Origin: Thermosipho atlanticus DSM 15807
GTDB lineage: Bacteria > Thermotogota > Thermotogae > Thermotogales > Fervidobacteriaceae
DNA: 64,000 nucleotides
Assembly (NCBI RefSeq): GCF_900129985.1
Contig: NZ_FQXN01000002.1
Span: forward strand, 124,001-188,000
Direction of reading: 5' to 3'
Both the position numbers and the translations under genes were made by a program. The notes beneath the pieces are model-generated. The model did not search any database, was not told where the DNA came from, and worked only from the letters and a program-made list of their open reading frames with translations. The number at the start of each line of letters is the position of its first letter. Positions within the stretch are counted from its first letter, which is position 1. Below, in pieces: positions 38,425-47,379 of this stretch.

Positions 38425-39465
38425 ATGTTGAAAGTCACAATTAATGCTGAAAAACTAAAAAGAATAATTGCACATATTGATAAAGTTTGTGGGTCAGTGG
38501 AACCAATTAATAGATTGGTTGGTATTTCATATGATAATGGTTATTTAACCCTTTATGGAAGTGATGGCTGTTTTACAGTTAAAGCAAAGATAACGGAAAT
38601 GAATCCTACCTCACTAAAATTTTCAATTTCATTGGATATTCTCAAATATTTTATATCAGAACTTAAAGGGAATGTTTTTATTTATTCCGATGGGAACTTT
38701 GTTACTTTTAAAGTGAAAGAAGAAAATTTAAAGCTTAGAGTAGGAAAATTTCGTTTTGAAAAATTTGAAGACAGATTTGATGTTGTTTCAAAAGTAAGCA
38801 GTATATTTTTCACCAAAGATTTAGATTTTGCAACTTCACATATAGAAGAAGGATGTATGGTAGATATATTTTTTAATGACAAAATTAAAATAGCTGCAGA
38901 GTATAAGAATATAATTTGTTATACATCAAGAGATGTACTGGAGAGTTATAGTAACATTTCATGGAGTATCCCGTATTATTCTGCCCGGCACATAGTAAAG
39001 TCGTTAAAAGATACATCTTCCAAAGATCTAATAATTGGAAAAAGTTTAAATCACATGGTGATTAAAGGAGATTTTCTTTATAATTTATGTGGTGAGGAAA
39101 TAGTAGACAATAAATTATTTTTGGTTGAAAAGGAACTGAAAGAAAGTGCTCTTATTTCAAAACTTAGTTTGAAACATTTAAAACATTATTTGAGGCGCTC
39201 TATGATGCTTGGCAGAAATTCCCAAGTTAAACTTTCTGGAACAAAAAGAGGAATATTTTTTTATACTTTTTCACGTGGAATGGAGTATAAAGGTATGCTT
39301 GAAGGAAGAATTGAATCCTCGTTTTCGACAATTGCAAACGCTTATTTTTTAAGAAGTGCTTTAAATAGAATTGGTGGAGAAAATCTTTTGTTAATGCTTA
39401 GTAAAACTCATTTGATAATAACAACATCACAAAAGAAAAGATTTATTTTATTACCACTTATTTAA
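38425..39465 (+). CDS. Divergent DNA polymerase III beta clamp-like protein
   Basis: The 346-residue protein has the general pattern of the sliding clamp: [19 protein letters not shown] at the start, short repeated strands such as [17 protein letters not shown] (about 40-56), and a C-terminal end [10 protein letters not shown] similar to the clamp ending YxxMPxR. Length is near the usual 360-370. Similarity is weak, so it may be a second, specialised clamp or a diverged main clamp. It is monocistronic, not next to dnaA, recF or gyrB, where the normal clamp gene usually sits. The start is ATG 38425 or TTG 38428. Its end overlaps ispG by 8 bp. Confidence 0.55.
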   Translation: MLKVTINAEKLKRIIAHIDKVCGSVEPINRLVGISYDNGYLTLYGSDGCFTVKAKITEMNPTSLKFSISLDILKYFISELKGNVFIYSDGNFVTFKVKEENLKLRVGKFRFEKFEDRFDVVSKVSSIFFTKDLDFATSHIEEGCMVDIFFNDKIKIAAEYKNIICYTSRDVLESYSNISWSIPYYSARHIVKSLKDTSSKDLIIGKSLNHMVIKGDFLYNLCGEEIVDNKLFLVEKELKESALISKLSLKHLKHYLRRSMMLGRNSQVKLSGTKRGIFFYTFSRGMEYKGMLEGRIESSFSTIANAYFLRSALNRIGGENLLLMLSKTHLIITTSQKKRFILLPLI

Positions 39466-40477
39466 AGTACTTTTCAACTTCACTCAAAATATCCTTTTCT
39501 TTATACTCCCCAACAATTTTCCCTTTATAAAATAAGATAAATCCTTTTTTAATACCTGCTATACCAATATCGGCGTCTTTTCCTTCTCCAATACCGTTAA
39601 CCACACATCCAAGTATAGCTATTTTTACATTTTTGTTTATTTTCGAGAATTTTTCTTCGACTAAGTTAGACCACTTTTCTACATCGATCTCCGTTCTTGA
39701 ACATGTCGGACAAGCAATAACCTCTAGTCCCTTTTTCAAACCAAGGGAAATTAAGATCTTTTTTGCGATTCTGACTTCGTTAACGGGATCTCCCGCAATA
39801 GATACTCTTATTGTATCTCCTATACCTCTGTATAATAGAAACCCTAGGGCTATAGATGATTTAACGATTGACCATTCAAAAGTACCTGCTTCAGTTACCC
39901 CGATGTGTAATGGATAATTAGTAAGCTGAGAAATTTTTTCGTACGCTTGTATTGTTTCTTTTACATTTGAACTTTTTACGGAAATTACAATATTTTCAAA
40001 TCCATTTTTTTCCAGGATTCTAACTTCTTTTAAGGCTGCTTCACATAATGCATCAACCTTTGGAAGATGTTCTAACTCTTTTGGGATAGAACCAGAATTT
40101 GCTCCGACTCTTATAGGAATGTTGTATTCTTTTGCAATTTTAATTACTTCTTTTACTTTTTGTTCATTACCTATATTTCCCGGATTTATTCGCACTTTTT
40201 TTGCGCCGTTTTTAATACTTTCAATGGCTAATTTGTAATCATAGTGGATATCAGCTATAACGGGAATAGGTGATTTTTTTGTTATTATTTTTAAACTTTT
40301 TACAGCTTCAAAGTTTGGCACAGAAACTCTTACGAGATCACATCCTGCTTTGTACAGTTGATTAATTTGATTTAAGGTGGAAGTATAATCCTCGGTTTTT
40401 GTATTAGTCATTGATTGAATTGCGACAGGATTATTACCACCAATTTTTACTTTGCCAATTTCAATGACTTTTGTCAT
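39458..40477 (-). CDS. ispG: 4-hydroxy-3-methylbut-2-enyl diphosphate synthase
   Basis: IspG is a [4Fe-4S] enzyme of the MEP isoprenoid pathway. The 339-residue protein has [30 protein letters not shown] and RINPGNIG. The cluster Cys residues are in [10 protein letters not shown] (about 255) and [18 protein letters not shown] (about 292). It is the short bacterial form. ATG 40477 follows AGGAG by 8 nt; GTG 40486 lies inside that Shine-Dalgarno. Dxs and IspF of the same pathway are elsewhere in the window. Confidence 0.95.
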   Translation of the reverse strand: MTKVIEIGKVKIGGNNPVAIQSMTNTKTEDYTSTLNQINQLYKAGCDLVRVSVPNFEAVKSLKIITKKSPIPVIADIHYDYKLAIESIKNGAKKVRINPGNIGNEQKVKEVIKIAKEYNIPIRVGANSGSIPKELEHLPKVDALCEAALKEVRILEKNGFENIVISVKSSNVKETIQAYEKISQLTNYPLHIGVTEAGTFEWSIVKSSIALGFLLYRGIGDTIRVSIAGDPVNEVRIAKKILISLGLKKGLEVIACPTCSRTEIDVEKWSNLVEEKFSKINKNVKIAILGCVVNGIGEGKDADIGIAGIKKGFILFYKGKIVGEYKEKDILSEVEKYFK

Positions 40478-40509
40478 ATTGTTCACTCCTTAAATATATT
40501 TACAAAAAT

Positions 40510-40538
40510 AATATACCTCTATATTATTTTTTTGTCAA
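40510..40538 (-). promoter_or_regulatory. Promoter of ispG
   Basis: Minus strand TTGACA (40538-40533), 17-nt spacer, TATATT (40515-40510). Nearly consensus. Confidence 0.65.
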
Positions 40539-40547
40539 AGTTCACAA

Positions 40548-40576
40548 TTGTAAAAAGTTTGGATTTTTGATAAAAT
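40548..40576 (+). promoter_or_regulatory. Promoter of the site-2 protease gene
   Basis: TTGTAA (40548-40553), 17-nt spacer, TAAAAT (40571-40576) preceded by TGA, an extended -10. Back to back with the ispG promoter. Confidence 0.5.
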
Positions 40577-40616
40577 AAAGTTTAGTAAGATAAAATAATA
40601 CTTGGAGGTGATTAAA

Positions 40617-42095
40617 ATAACTTACATTTTAGCATTTATTATAGTTTTCATGTTTGTAGTTATCGTTCATGAATTTGGACATTTTTTGTTTGCTAAGATA
40701 TTCGGTGTTGATGTGCTTGAGTTTGCAATAGGTTTTGGCCCAATACTTTATAAAAAGAAATTTGGCAAAACATTACTTAGAATAAATTTAATACCACTTG
40801 GAGGTTACGTGAGGCTAAAAGGAGAACAATTGGATGAAGAAGGAGAAAATGCATTATATTCTAAACCAGCCTGGCAAAGGCTTTTGATTGCTTTTGCAGG
40901 CCCTCTTTTTTCTATTTTGACTGCTTATATATTATTTATTCCAATAGTTTCTATCTGGGGTGTTCCGGCAGTTACTGTTGGAAAAGTTATTGAAAACACT
41001 CCAGCTCAAGAGTTTGGATTAAAAGACGGTGATGTAATTTTAGAGGTAAATGGAAAAAGAGTATTTGATTCGACAGAGGTTAGTGAAATTATATCTCAGG
41101 GAAAACAAGTTGATTTGACAATTCTGAGAAACGGTGAAAAATTAAAATTGTCTATAACACCACAATTATCACCACAAGAATACATTTTGGTTTTAGACGA
41201 TGTTTCTGGAAAATTAGTAGGGAAAGTTGAAAGAATAAACGGATTTCTACCAGGAAGTGATATAAAGTTAAAAGCGGGTGATTTTGTTGTTATAGAAGAT
41301 GAATATGGTAATACTTTAACAGGAGCAATTGTTAGTTATTCATATGTTCCTGAGAGATATACAATAGGTTTTTATTACGCTGGGGTAAAACCATTTGTAA
41401 ATAAGGATATAACTCCGTTTAAAAAAGGAGATAAATTATTAAAGGTTAATGATTTGGAGATAACTGATTATTTATCTATTATTAAACTGGCTACTGCTCT
41501 AGGACTTTCTGAGAAACAGCTATATGTTGATATTTGGGGGAAACGGATTAATAGCTATGTGGAACCTCTTAGTGAACAATTAAATATTCAAATAGAACGT
41601 GATAATGAGGTAATCAATTTAAGTTTATCGAAAGAGAAATTTTCAAAGATTATTTCAGAACCTGAGTTTTTTGAAAGTGAAAATTATATTTTAAAGCCGA
41701 GTAATTTTATTGAAACAATAACACTTTCTGTACAAAGATGTAATTCAGCTGCAATTATGATTTGGAAAGCTTTTCAAAAATTATTTTTTACTGGTCAGGG
41801 TGCCAAAAATGTTGCAGGACCAATAGGAATTGCCGTAATTGTTGGTCAAGCTGCAAAAGCAGGTTGGGAAACTATTTTAACTGTTGTTGCATTTTTTACT
41901 TTGAATTTGGGAATTTTTAATTTATTACCTCTTCCTGCCCTTGATGGTGGTCGAATAGTGTTTTCATTAATAGAGATAATAGCTCGTAGAAAAATTGATA
42001 GAAGAATTGAAACAATAATACATACAATCGGTTTCTTTATTTTGATGGGATTACTATTTTATTTCATGTTTGCAGATATATCAAAATTTTTCTAA
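40617..42095 (+). CDS. rseP: Site-2 protease, RseP/RIP family
   Basis: This intramembrane metalloprotease cuts membrane-bound regulators. Motif HEFGH, the zinc site, is at about residues 20-24. The PDZ domain covers about 125-205 (GKVIENTPAQEFGLKDGDVI). The second metal motif is LLPLPALDGGR (about 440). Four membrane helices are expected. The length of about 492 is on the long side, with a second domain between PDZ and helix 3. The start is problematic: the family begins a few residues before the first helix, and GGAGGTGA is at 40604-40611. The codon 5 nt downstream is ATA (40617), no ATG fits, and TTG 40602 or GTG 40608 lie before or inside the Shine-Dalgarno. Confidence 0.88.
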   Translation: MTYILAFIIVFMFVVIVHEFGHFLFAKIFGVDVLEFAIGFGPILYKKKFGKTLLRINLIPLGGYVRLKGEQLDEEGENALYSKPAWQRLLIAFAGPLFSILTAYILFIPIVSIWGVPAVTVGKVIENTPAQEFGLKDGDVILEVNGKRVFDSTEVSEIISQGKQVDLTILRNGEKLKLSITPQLSPQEYILVLDDVSGKLVGKVERINGFLPGSDIKLKAGDFVVIEDEYGNTLTGAIVSYSYVPERYTIGFYYAGVKPFVNKDITPFKKGDKLLKVNDLEITDYLSIIKLATALGLSEKQLYVDIWGKRINSYVEPLSEQLNIQIERDNEVINLSLSKEKFSKIISEPEFFESENYILKPSNFIETITLSVQRCNSAAIMIWKAFQKLFFTGQGAKNVAGPIGIAVIVGQAAKAGWETILTVVAFFTLNLGIFNLLPLPALDGGRIVFSLIEIIARRKIDRRIETIIHTIGFFILMGLLFYFMFADISKFF

Positions 42096-42106
42096 GGGGG
42101 TATATT

Positions 42107-42544
42107 GTGGAGATCAAAATAACTGACAAAGAGATGTTGGAAATTTCATTTGAAGATTTAAAAAATTTTTCCGAAACTAGAATGATTCACATTCCAAGAA
42201 AAATAGTGATGAATTTCATTGAAAATGGCGAAGTTATTGGTTTTGTAAATTTTGATATGAGATATTTTAACAAAAATGCTTATATAACATATTATTTAAT
42301 ACCCGAAGAAAGGGGAAAGGGCAAAGGTAAATTAATGTTAAGGGAAGCAGTTAATTTTGCATTTAATGAGTTGAATCTTGAAAGACTTACAGCTGAAGTG
42401 TATGAGTATAATATTAAGTCAATAAACTTGCTAAAAAGATTTGGATTTAAATTAGAAGGGCAGATTAGAAAAGGAAAATATCATGACGGAAAATATTACG
42501 ATATATTGATTTATGGTTTGTTAAAAGAAGAAAGAGCGGGATAA
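42107..42544 (+). CDS. GNAT N-acetyltransferase (RimJ/RimL-like)
   Basis: The 145-residue protein has the acetyl-CoA loop pattern IPEERGKGKGKLMLREAV (about 65-82). The late segment NIKSINLLKRFGFKLEGQIR (about 104-123) is typical of RimJ/RimL protein or antibiotic acetyltransferases. The substrate is unknown. GTG 42107 follows GGGGG. It is 11 nt downstream of the site-2 protease gene and its stop codon lies inside the terminator hairpin. Confidence 0.88.
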   Translation: MEIKITDKEMLEISFEDLKNFSETRMIHIPRKIVMNFIENGEVIGFVNFDMRYFNKNAYITYYLIPEERGKGKGKLMLREAVNFAFNELNLERLTAEVYEYNIKSINLLKRFGFKLEGQIRKGKYHDGKYYDILIYGLLKEERAG

Positions 42545-42565
42545 CCCCGCTCTGCTTATTTTTTT
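42533..42565. terminator. Terminator between the GNAT gene and the convergent unknown gene
   Basis: Stem AGAGCGGG / CCCGCTCT (42533-42540 and 42546-42553), loop ATAAC that contains the GNAT stop codon. It is followed by GCTTATTTTTTT on the plus strand. Confidence 0.88.
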
Positions 42566-42912
42566 AGATTAAAGTAATCAGAATTTTCGTCGTTTTCTAT
42601 TCTAAGATATCTATTTTTTGCTGATTCAAAAATTCTTTCAATAATCGGAAAAAGATCACTATTTTTAGCTAATTTTTCTATTTTTTCTTTCAAGGGTGTT
42701 TTGAATCTAAATGATTCTCCATCAAATTCTATATATTCAGCAAAGGATTGGTCAATTGAAGAATCGACATTTGAAAGGAATTTTATAAGTATATTTATAA
42801 AAACTTCTCTAACATCCGATTTTCTTTTTGATTCAGCGAGTTTTTCGCGATATTCTGACTCAATTTCGTGATAATACTTTACATATGATAAAATTTTTTC
42901 ACCTTTAATCAT
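42556..42912 (-). CDS. Small protein of unknown function
   Basis: The 118-residue protein is charged and predicted all-helical, without signal peptide or membrane helix. It begins MIKGEKILSYVKYYHEIESE and has a short central FDGESFRFKTPL strand pair. No family was recognised. It lies 15 nt downstream of rsmE in the same direction, so it is the second gene of that operon. The ATG has GGGGTGAT upstream. Confidence 0.65.
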   Translation of the reverse strand: MIKGEKILSYVKYYHEIESEYREKLAESKRKSDVREVFINILIKFLSNVDSSIDQSFAEYIEFDGESFRFKTPLKEKIEKLAKNSDLFPIIERIFESAKNRYLRIENDENSDYFNLKK

Positions 42913-42927
42913 AGGATCACCCCTTTT

Positions 42928-43611
42928 TTAGATTTTTGACAATTTTAAAGAAAAGTAACTTAAACTAACAAGTGCAGCGGTTTCAAAGCGCAAAATTTTC
43001 CTTCCTAGTACAATACCAACAAAATTTTGTTTTAATATTTTAATTTCTTCTTCCGAAAAACCACCTTCTGGCCCAACTATGAGTCCAACGTTGTTTCCTA
43101 TTTCTTCTGGAATTTTTTTACCATTAAAATCCAGAAAAAACGTATTTGCTGGAGCAACTTCGGTTATATCGTTGAAGTTAATAATTTCGAATTTTGGAAA
43201 ATGGAATCGAGCGCATTGTTTGCAACTGTCCCTGATAAGAAAATTTATTTTATCTTGTTTTTGCGAATAATCTCTATTGGAGAATTTGGTTTTAGTAATA
43301 TATATTTTATCTACACCAAGTTCCACCGCTTTTTCTATTAACCAACGGAGCCTTTCCCATTTTCCTGAGGGAGCAAAGAGGATCAATCTTGAATTATTTT
43401 TTTCTTCGCCTATATATTTAGACTCCAAAATACTACCAAAAGATTCTTTTTTTCCTAATTGTTTTATTTGAACTTTGTATTTATTACCATTTCCATCCGT
43501 ACAAATAACAATATCTCCAGCTTTTTTTCTGACAACTTTAAAATGAGTGGTTTCATGACTGTCAAAAAAAGCATTTTCATTATCAACAGTGCAAAAGAAA
43601 ATATTTGGCAT
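42928..43611 (-). CDS. rsmE: 16S rRNA (uracil-1498-N3)-methyltransferase
   Basis: RsmE is a SPOUT-family methyltransferase that modifies U1498 of 16S rRNA. The 227-residue protein has HFKVVRKKAGD (about 22-32), KWERLRWLIEKAVELGVDKI, DSCKQCARFHFP and the knot motif LIVGPEGGFSEEEI then LGRKILRFETAAL. ATG 43611 follows GAGGTGAT. It is divergent from leuS with a 95-nt shared regulatory region. Confidence 0.95.
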   Translation of the reverse strand: MPNIFFCTVDNENAFFDSHETTHFKVVRKKAGDIVICTDGNGNKYKVQIKQLGKKESFGSILESKYIGEEKNNSRLILFAPSGKWERLRWLIEKAVELGVDKIYITKTKFSNRDYSQKQDKINFLIRDSCKQCARFHFPKFEIINFNDITEVAPANTFFLDFNGKKIPEEIGNNVGLIVGPEGGFSEEEIKILKQNFVGIVLGRKILRFETAALVSLSYFSLKLSKI

Positions 43612-43643
43612 TAAATCACCTCAATTTAATTATACAATATAAT

Positions 43644-43672
43644 TTGTTGAAGTTAGACATTTGTAGTATAAT
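43644..43672 (+). promoter_or_regulatory. Promoter of leuS
   Basis: TTGTTG (43644-43649), 17-nt spacer, TATAAT (43667-43672), about 35 nt before the start codon. No room exists for a T-box leader. Confidence 0.5.
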
Positions 43673-43706
43673 TTTCTTAAAGAGAAATTATTACAGGAGG
43701 GATTGT

Positions 43707-46184
43707 ATGAAAGAATATAAACCTCAAGAAATTGAAAGTAAATGGCAAAAAATTTGGGAAAAAGAAAAGGTTTTTGAAACAGAACAATATTCAGAAAGAC
43801 CAAAGTTTTATGATCTTGTGATGTTTCCTTATCCTTCTGGAACGTTACATGTAGGCCATGTAAAAAATTATGTTATTGGTGATATTGTTGCAAGGTATAA
43901 AAGAATGAAGGGTTATAATGTTCTTCATCCTTTTGGTTATGATGCTTTCGGGCTACCAGCTGAAAATGCCGCTATTAAAAATAAGATACATCCTGAAGAA
44001 TGGACTTTCAAAAATATAAATATAATTAAAAATCAAATAAAAAAAATAGGAATTAGTTATGATTGGACGAGAGAAATTGCTACATGTAAAGAGGACTATT
44101 ATAAATGGACACAATGGTTGTTTATTAAATTATACGAAAATGGGTTAGCTTACAAGAAAAAAGGAGCGGTTAATTGGTGTCCAAACTGTAATACTGTTTT
44201 GGCAAACGAACAAGTGGTAGATGGAAAGTGTGAAAGATGTGGGACAGAAGTTACTATTAAGCACTTAGAACAATGGTATTTTAAGATTACAGAATACGCT
44301 GAAAAACTTCTAAATGATTTGGATAAATTAGAAGGTTGGCCAGAAAATGTAAAAATTATGCAAAGAAATTGGATTGGAAAAAGTATAGGTGCAGAAGTTG
44401 ATTTTCCAGTAGATGGATTAGATATGAAAATAAGAGTGTTTACTACACGACCTGATACTCTTTGGGGAGTTACATTTATGGCTATTTCTCCAGAATCCCC
44501 TCTTGTCGAACAAATTGTAACCGAAGAGAAAAAAGAAGAGTTATATAAATTTTTACATAAAGTTTCTCTTGAAGATAGATTTAAGAGAACAAGTGTTGAT
44601 GCGGAAAAAGAAGGGATTTTTCTTGGAAGATATGCTATTAACCCCGTAACTGGCGAAAAAATTCCGATATATGTAGCAAATTACATTTTATATGAGTATG
44701 GAACAGGAGCTATAATGGCTGTTCCTGCGCACGATCAAAGGGATTTTGCCTTTGCAAGGAAGTATGGTTTACCAATAATGGTTGTAATTGACAACCCTGA
44801 AAGTCCTTTAGATCCAGATAAGATGGAAGAAGCATATGAAGAAGAAGGAATAATGATCAATTCTGGTCCTTTTAATGGTTTGAATAGTAAAAAAGCAATT
44901 GAAAAGGTAATTGAATATCTTGAGGAAAAAGGGATTGGGAAAAGGAGTGTTCAGTACAAATTGAGGGATTGGCTAATTTCTAGGCAAAGATATTGGGGAG
45001 CACCTATCCCAATAATTTATTGTGAAAAATGTGGGACAGTGCCAGTTCCTGAAAAAGATTTACCAGTAAAATTACCCAAAGAGATAGAATTTTTACCCAC
45101 AGGACAGTCGCCATTAGCGTTGAATGAACAATTTTTGAATACAACATGTCCAAAGTGTGGTGGGCCCGCAAGACGTGACGCTGATACAATGGACACTTTT
45201 GTAGATAGTTCTTGGTATTATTTAAGGTATGTAAATCCAGATATGGATGATAAACCATTTGATTCTAAAGATGTTAATTATTGGCTTCCAGTTGATCAGT
45301 ACATAGGTGGAGTGGAACACGCAATTTTACATTTGCTTTATTCAAGATTTATTACCAAGGTCTTACATGATCTTGGTTATATAAATTTCGATGAACCATT
45401 TACCAATCTCTTTACTCAAGGAATGATATACAAAGATGGATGGAAAATGAGTAAATCTAAAGGCAATGTAGTTTCACCGGATGATATGATAGAAAAATAT
45501 GGCGCTGATACATTAAGAACATATATTCTTTTTATGGCTCCACCAGAAAAAGATGCAGAATGGAATGATGCAGGAATAGAAGGAGTAAATAGATTTTTAA
45601 AGAGATTATGGAATAATTTTTACAAGATATTACCTTTTATAAAGGATACTACAAAAGAAAACATTGTATTAAAGAATAAAAAGGAAAAAGAATTGAGAAA
45701 AAAACTTCACCAATCTATTAAGAAAATTACCGAGGATATTGAAGGAGGATTTAAATTTAATACAGCTATTGCAGGACTTATGGAACTCAACAATAGCTTA
45801 AATGAATATTTAAATACTACTATTGAAGATGAATTGAATGTTCCACTGCTAAGAGAACTTGCTGAAAATCTTGTTTTGATTCTTTCACCTTTCGCACCAC
45901 ACATGGCAGAAGAAATGTGGTATGATTTAGGTAAAGACACACTTATAGTAAATGAGCAATGGCCAACATATGATCCTGAAGCACTTAAAGAAGATGAAGT
46001 TACGATTATAATTCAAGTTAACGGGAAAGTAAGAGGGAAAATTAACGTTTCAGTTGATGAAGATGAGGAAAATATAAAGAAGTTAGCATTAAAAGAGCCG
46101 AAAGTTGCTTCATATGTTGAAGGAAAAGAAATTGTGAAGATAATTTATGTAAAGAATAAGCTTTTAAATATTGTCGTAAAATAA
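43707..46184 (+). CDS. leuS: Leucyl-tRNA synthetase
   Basis: The 825-residue class I synthetase has the HIGH-type motif PYPSGTLHVGHVKNY (about 40-54) and the editing domain with TTRPDTLWGVTFM (about 248). A zinc-binding segment has CEKCG and CPKCGGPARRD, and the KMSKS motif is WKMSKSKGNV (about 582). The anticodon-binding domain is at the end. ATG 43707 follows CAGGAGG; a longer open frame from 43605 crosses the promoter and is rejected. Confidence 0.98.
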   Translation: MKEYKPQEIESKWQKIWEKEKVFETEQYSERPKFYDLVMFPYPSGTLHVGHVKNYVIGDIVARYKRMKGYNVLHPFGYDAFGLPAENAAIKNKIHPEEWTFKNINIIKNQIKKIGISYDWTREIATCKEDYYKWTQWLFIKLYENGLAYKKKGAVNWCPNCNTVLANEQVVDGKCERCGTEVTIKHLEQWYFKITEYAEKLLNDLDKLEGWPENVKIMQRNWIGKSIGAEVDFPVDGLDMKIRVFTTRPDTLWGVTFMAISPESPLVEQIVTEEKKEELYKFLHKVSLEDRFKRTSVDAEKEGIFLGRYAINPVTGEKIPIYVANYILYEYGTGAIMAVPAHDQRDFAFARKYGLPIMVVIDNPESPLDPDKMEEAYEEEGIMINSGPFNGLNSKKAIEKVIEYLEEKGIGKRSVQYKLRDWLISRQRYWGAPIPIIYCEKCGTVPVPEKDLPVKLPKEIEFLPTGQSPLALNEQFLNTTCPKCGGPARRDADTMDTFVDSSWYYLRYVNPDMDDKPFDSKDVNYWLPVDQYIGGVEHAILHLLYSRFITKVLHDLGYINFDEPFTNLFTQGMIYKDGWKMSKSKGNVVSPDDMIEKYGADTLRTYILFMAPPEKDAEWNDAGIEGVNRFLKRLWNNFYKILPFIKDTTKENIVLKNKKEKELRKKLHQSIKKITEDIEGGFKFNTAIAGLMELNNSLNEYLNTTIEDELNVPLLRELAENLVLILSPFAPHMAEEMWYDLGKDTLIVNEQWPTYDPEALKEDEVTIIIQVNGKVRGKINVSVDEDEENIKKLALKEPKVASYVEGKEIVKIIYVKNKLLNIVVK

Positions 46185-46197
46185 AGGAGGAGAGTTT

Positions 46198-47202
46198 ATG
46201 AAAAAATTATTAGTTTTAATGGTTGTTTTGATTTCTGCTTTGTTAGTTTTTGGTGAGGAAGCAACATCGACTACGCTTCCAGGTACAACTGTTGTAGCTA
46301 TAGTGAATGGTGAAGAAGTTACACTTGATCTTTTAAATTCACAAGCAAATATTAATGGTTTACTTGTTAAAATTTCTGAAGTGGATCAAACTTTCTTTAA
46401 TGTATTAACAAACACTGATGAGGGTGTAAAACTTTTAATGAGGTATAAAAGAGCCGTTTTGGATCAAATAGTTGATAAATTACTTATAGTGCAATTTGCT
46501 GAGAAGTATGGGGTTAGGCCAACGGATGAAGAAGTAAAGCAATTTGTAGATAAACAAATTTCTGATTATTTATCTTCACAAGGAATTGACGAAGATACCT
46601 TTAATATGTATTTACAGTATGCAAATATGGGAACATTGAAGGAATTTAAAGAAAAATTATTTTTTGATACATTGGTGAATATGTCTATAAAGAATTTATT
46701 TGATTATGCATCACAAGATGCTACAGTAACTGATGATGAAATTAAAGCTTATTATAATGAAAATATTGATAAATATTCTACCCCCACACAATTTGACTTA
46801 TATGTTTTAACGTTTACAAATGAGACTCAAGCAAAAATGGCAAAGGATAAGGTAGCATCCGGTATAGATTTTCAAACAGTTGCTAACGAATTTAATTTGG
46901 GAGATTTTAAGTTTGAAAACATAGCTAAAGGTCAGGCATTTCCTGATAAACTTTGGGAATATATAGAAAATGCTATGGTTGGGGCTATTTTAGGTCCTAT
47001 TAATGTTGATGGCACGTTTTATATTGTAAAAATTTTGGAAAAAATACCTCCACAAGTGAAAGAATTTGAACAGGTTAAAGAGGAAATTGCAAATGAATTA
47101 TTGAGTAATAAAAAGTCTGAAGTTTGGTCTAAGTTTATAGATGAGGAATTTGCTAAATTTAAAAAAGAAAGTCAAGTAAAAATTTTGTACACTACTGAGT
47201 AA
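46198..47202 (+). CDS. SurA/PrsA-like secreted peptidyl-prolyl isomerase
   Basis: The 334-residue precursor has a signal peptide (MKKLLVLMVVLISALLVFG). A SurA-N-like helical domain begins with VVAIVNGEEVTLDLLNSQAN (about 31-50). A rotamase-like domain follows near 200-300 (YSTPTQFDLYVLTF, then GIDFQTVANEFN). It would help proteins fold outside the cytoplasmic membrane, such as toga proteins. The parvulin core is degenerate, so isomerase activity is uncertain. AAGGAGG precedes ATG 46198, 13 nt after leuS. Confidence 0.85.
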   Translation: MKKLLVLMVVLISALLVFGEEATSTTLPGTTVVAIVNGEEVTLDLLNSQANINGLLVKISEVDQTFFNVLTNTDEGVKLLMRYKRAVLDQIVDKLLIVQFAEKYGVRPTDEEVKQFVDKQISDYLSSQGIDEDTFNMYLQYANMGTLKEFKEKLFFDTLVNMSIKNLFDYASQDATVTDDEIKAYYNENIDKYSTPTQFDLYVLTFTNETQAKMAKDKVASGIDFQTVANEFNLGDFKFENIAKGQAFPDKLWEYIENAMVGAILGPINVDGTFYIVKILEKIPPQVKEFEQVKEEIANELLSNKKSEVWSKFIDEEFAKFKKESQVKILYTTE

Positions 47203-47250
47203 GTTTATTTACATAGAGACAAGCTCATAAAGGCGAATTGTATTCTAATA

Positions 47251-47287
47251 CCCCCTCTGCTAAGATTGAATAGAAGGGGGGCTTTTT
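47251..47287 (+). terminator. Terminator after the leuS-surA-like operon
   Basis: CCCCCTCT pairs with AGAAGGGGG (one bulged A), followed by GCTTTTT. The rest of the 177-nt gap to mtnA holds the mtnA promoter. Confidence 0.8.
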
Positions 47288-47336
47288 ATATCTAATAAAA
47301 GATTATTTGTTATAAATCGAACCTTCTTTTTTAATA

Positions 47337-47345
47337 TGATATAAT
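47337..47345 (+). promoter_or_regulatory. Extended -10 promoter of mtnA-serS
   Basis: TGA-TATAAT at 47337-47345, 34 nt before the start codon. No good -35. Confidence 0.45.
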
Positions 47346-47379
47346 ATCTTGTGACTAAAAATCAAAGGAGGTAGAGTTA

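Noticed and set aside
43605-43706. 35-codon N-terminal extension of leuS
   Set aside because: It crosses the leuS promoter and overlaps the rsmE start; CAGGAGG and ATG 43707 give the normal LeuRS beginning.
43612-43706. T-box riboswitch in front of leuS or serS
   Set aside because: Only 95 nt lie between rsmE and leuS and 4 nt before serS; no specifier stem or T-box core could fit.
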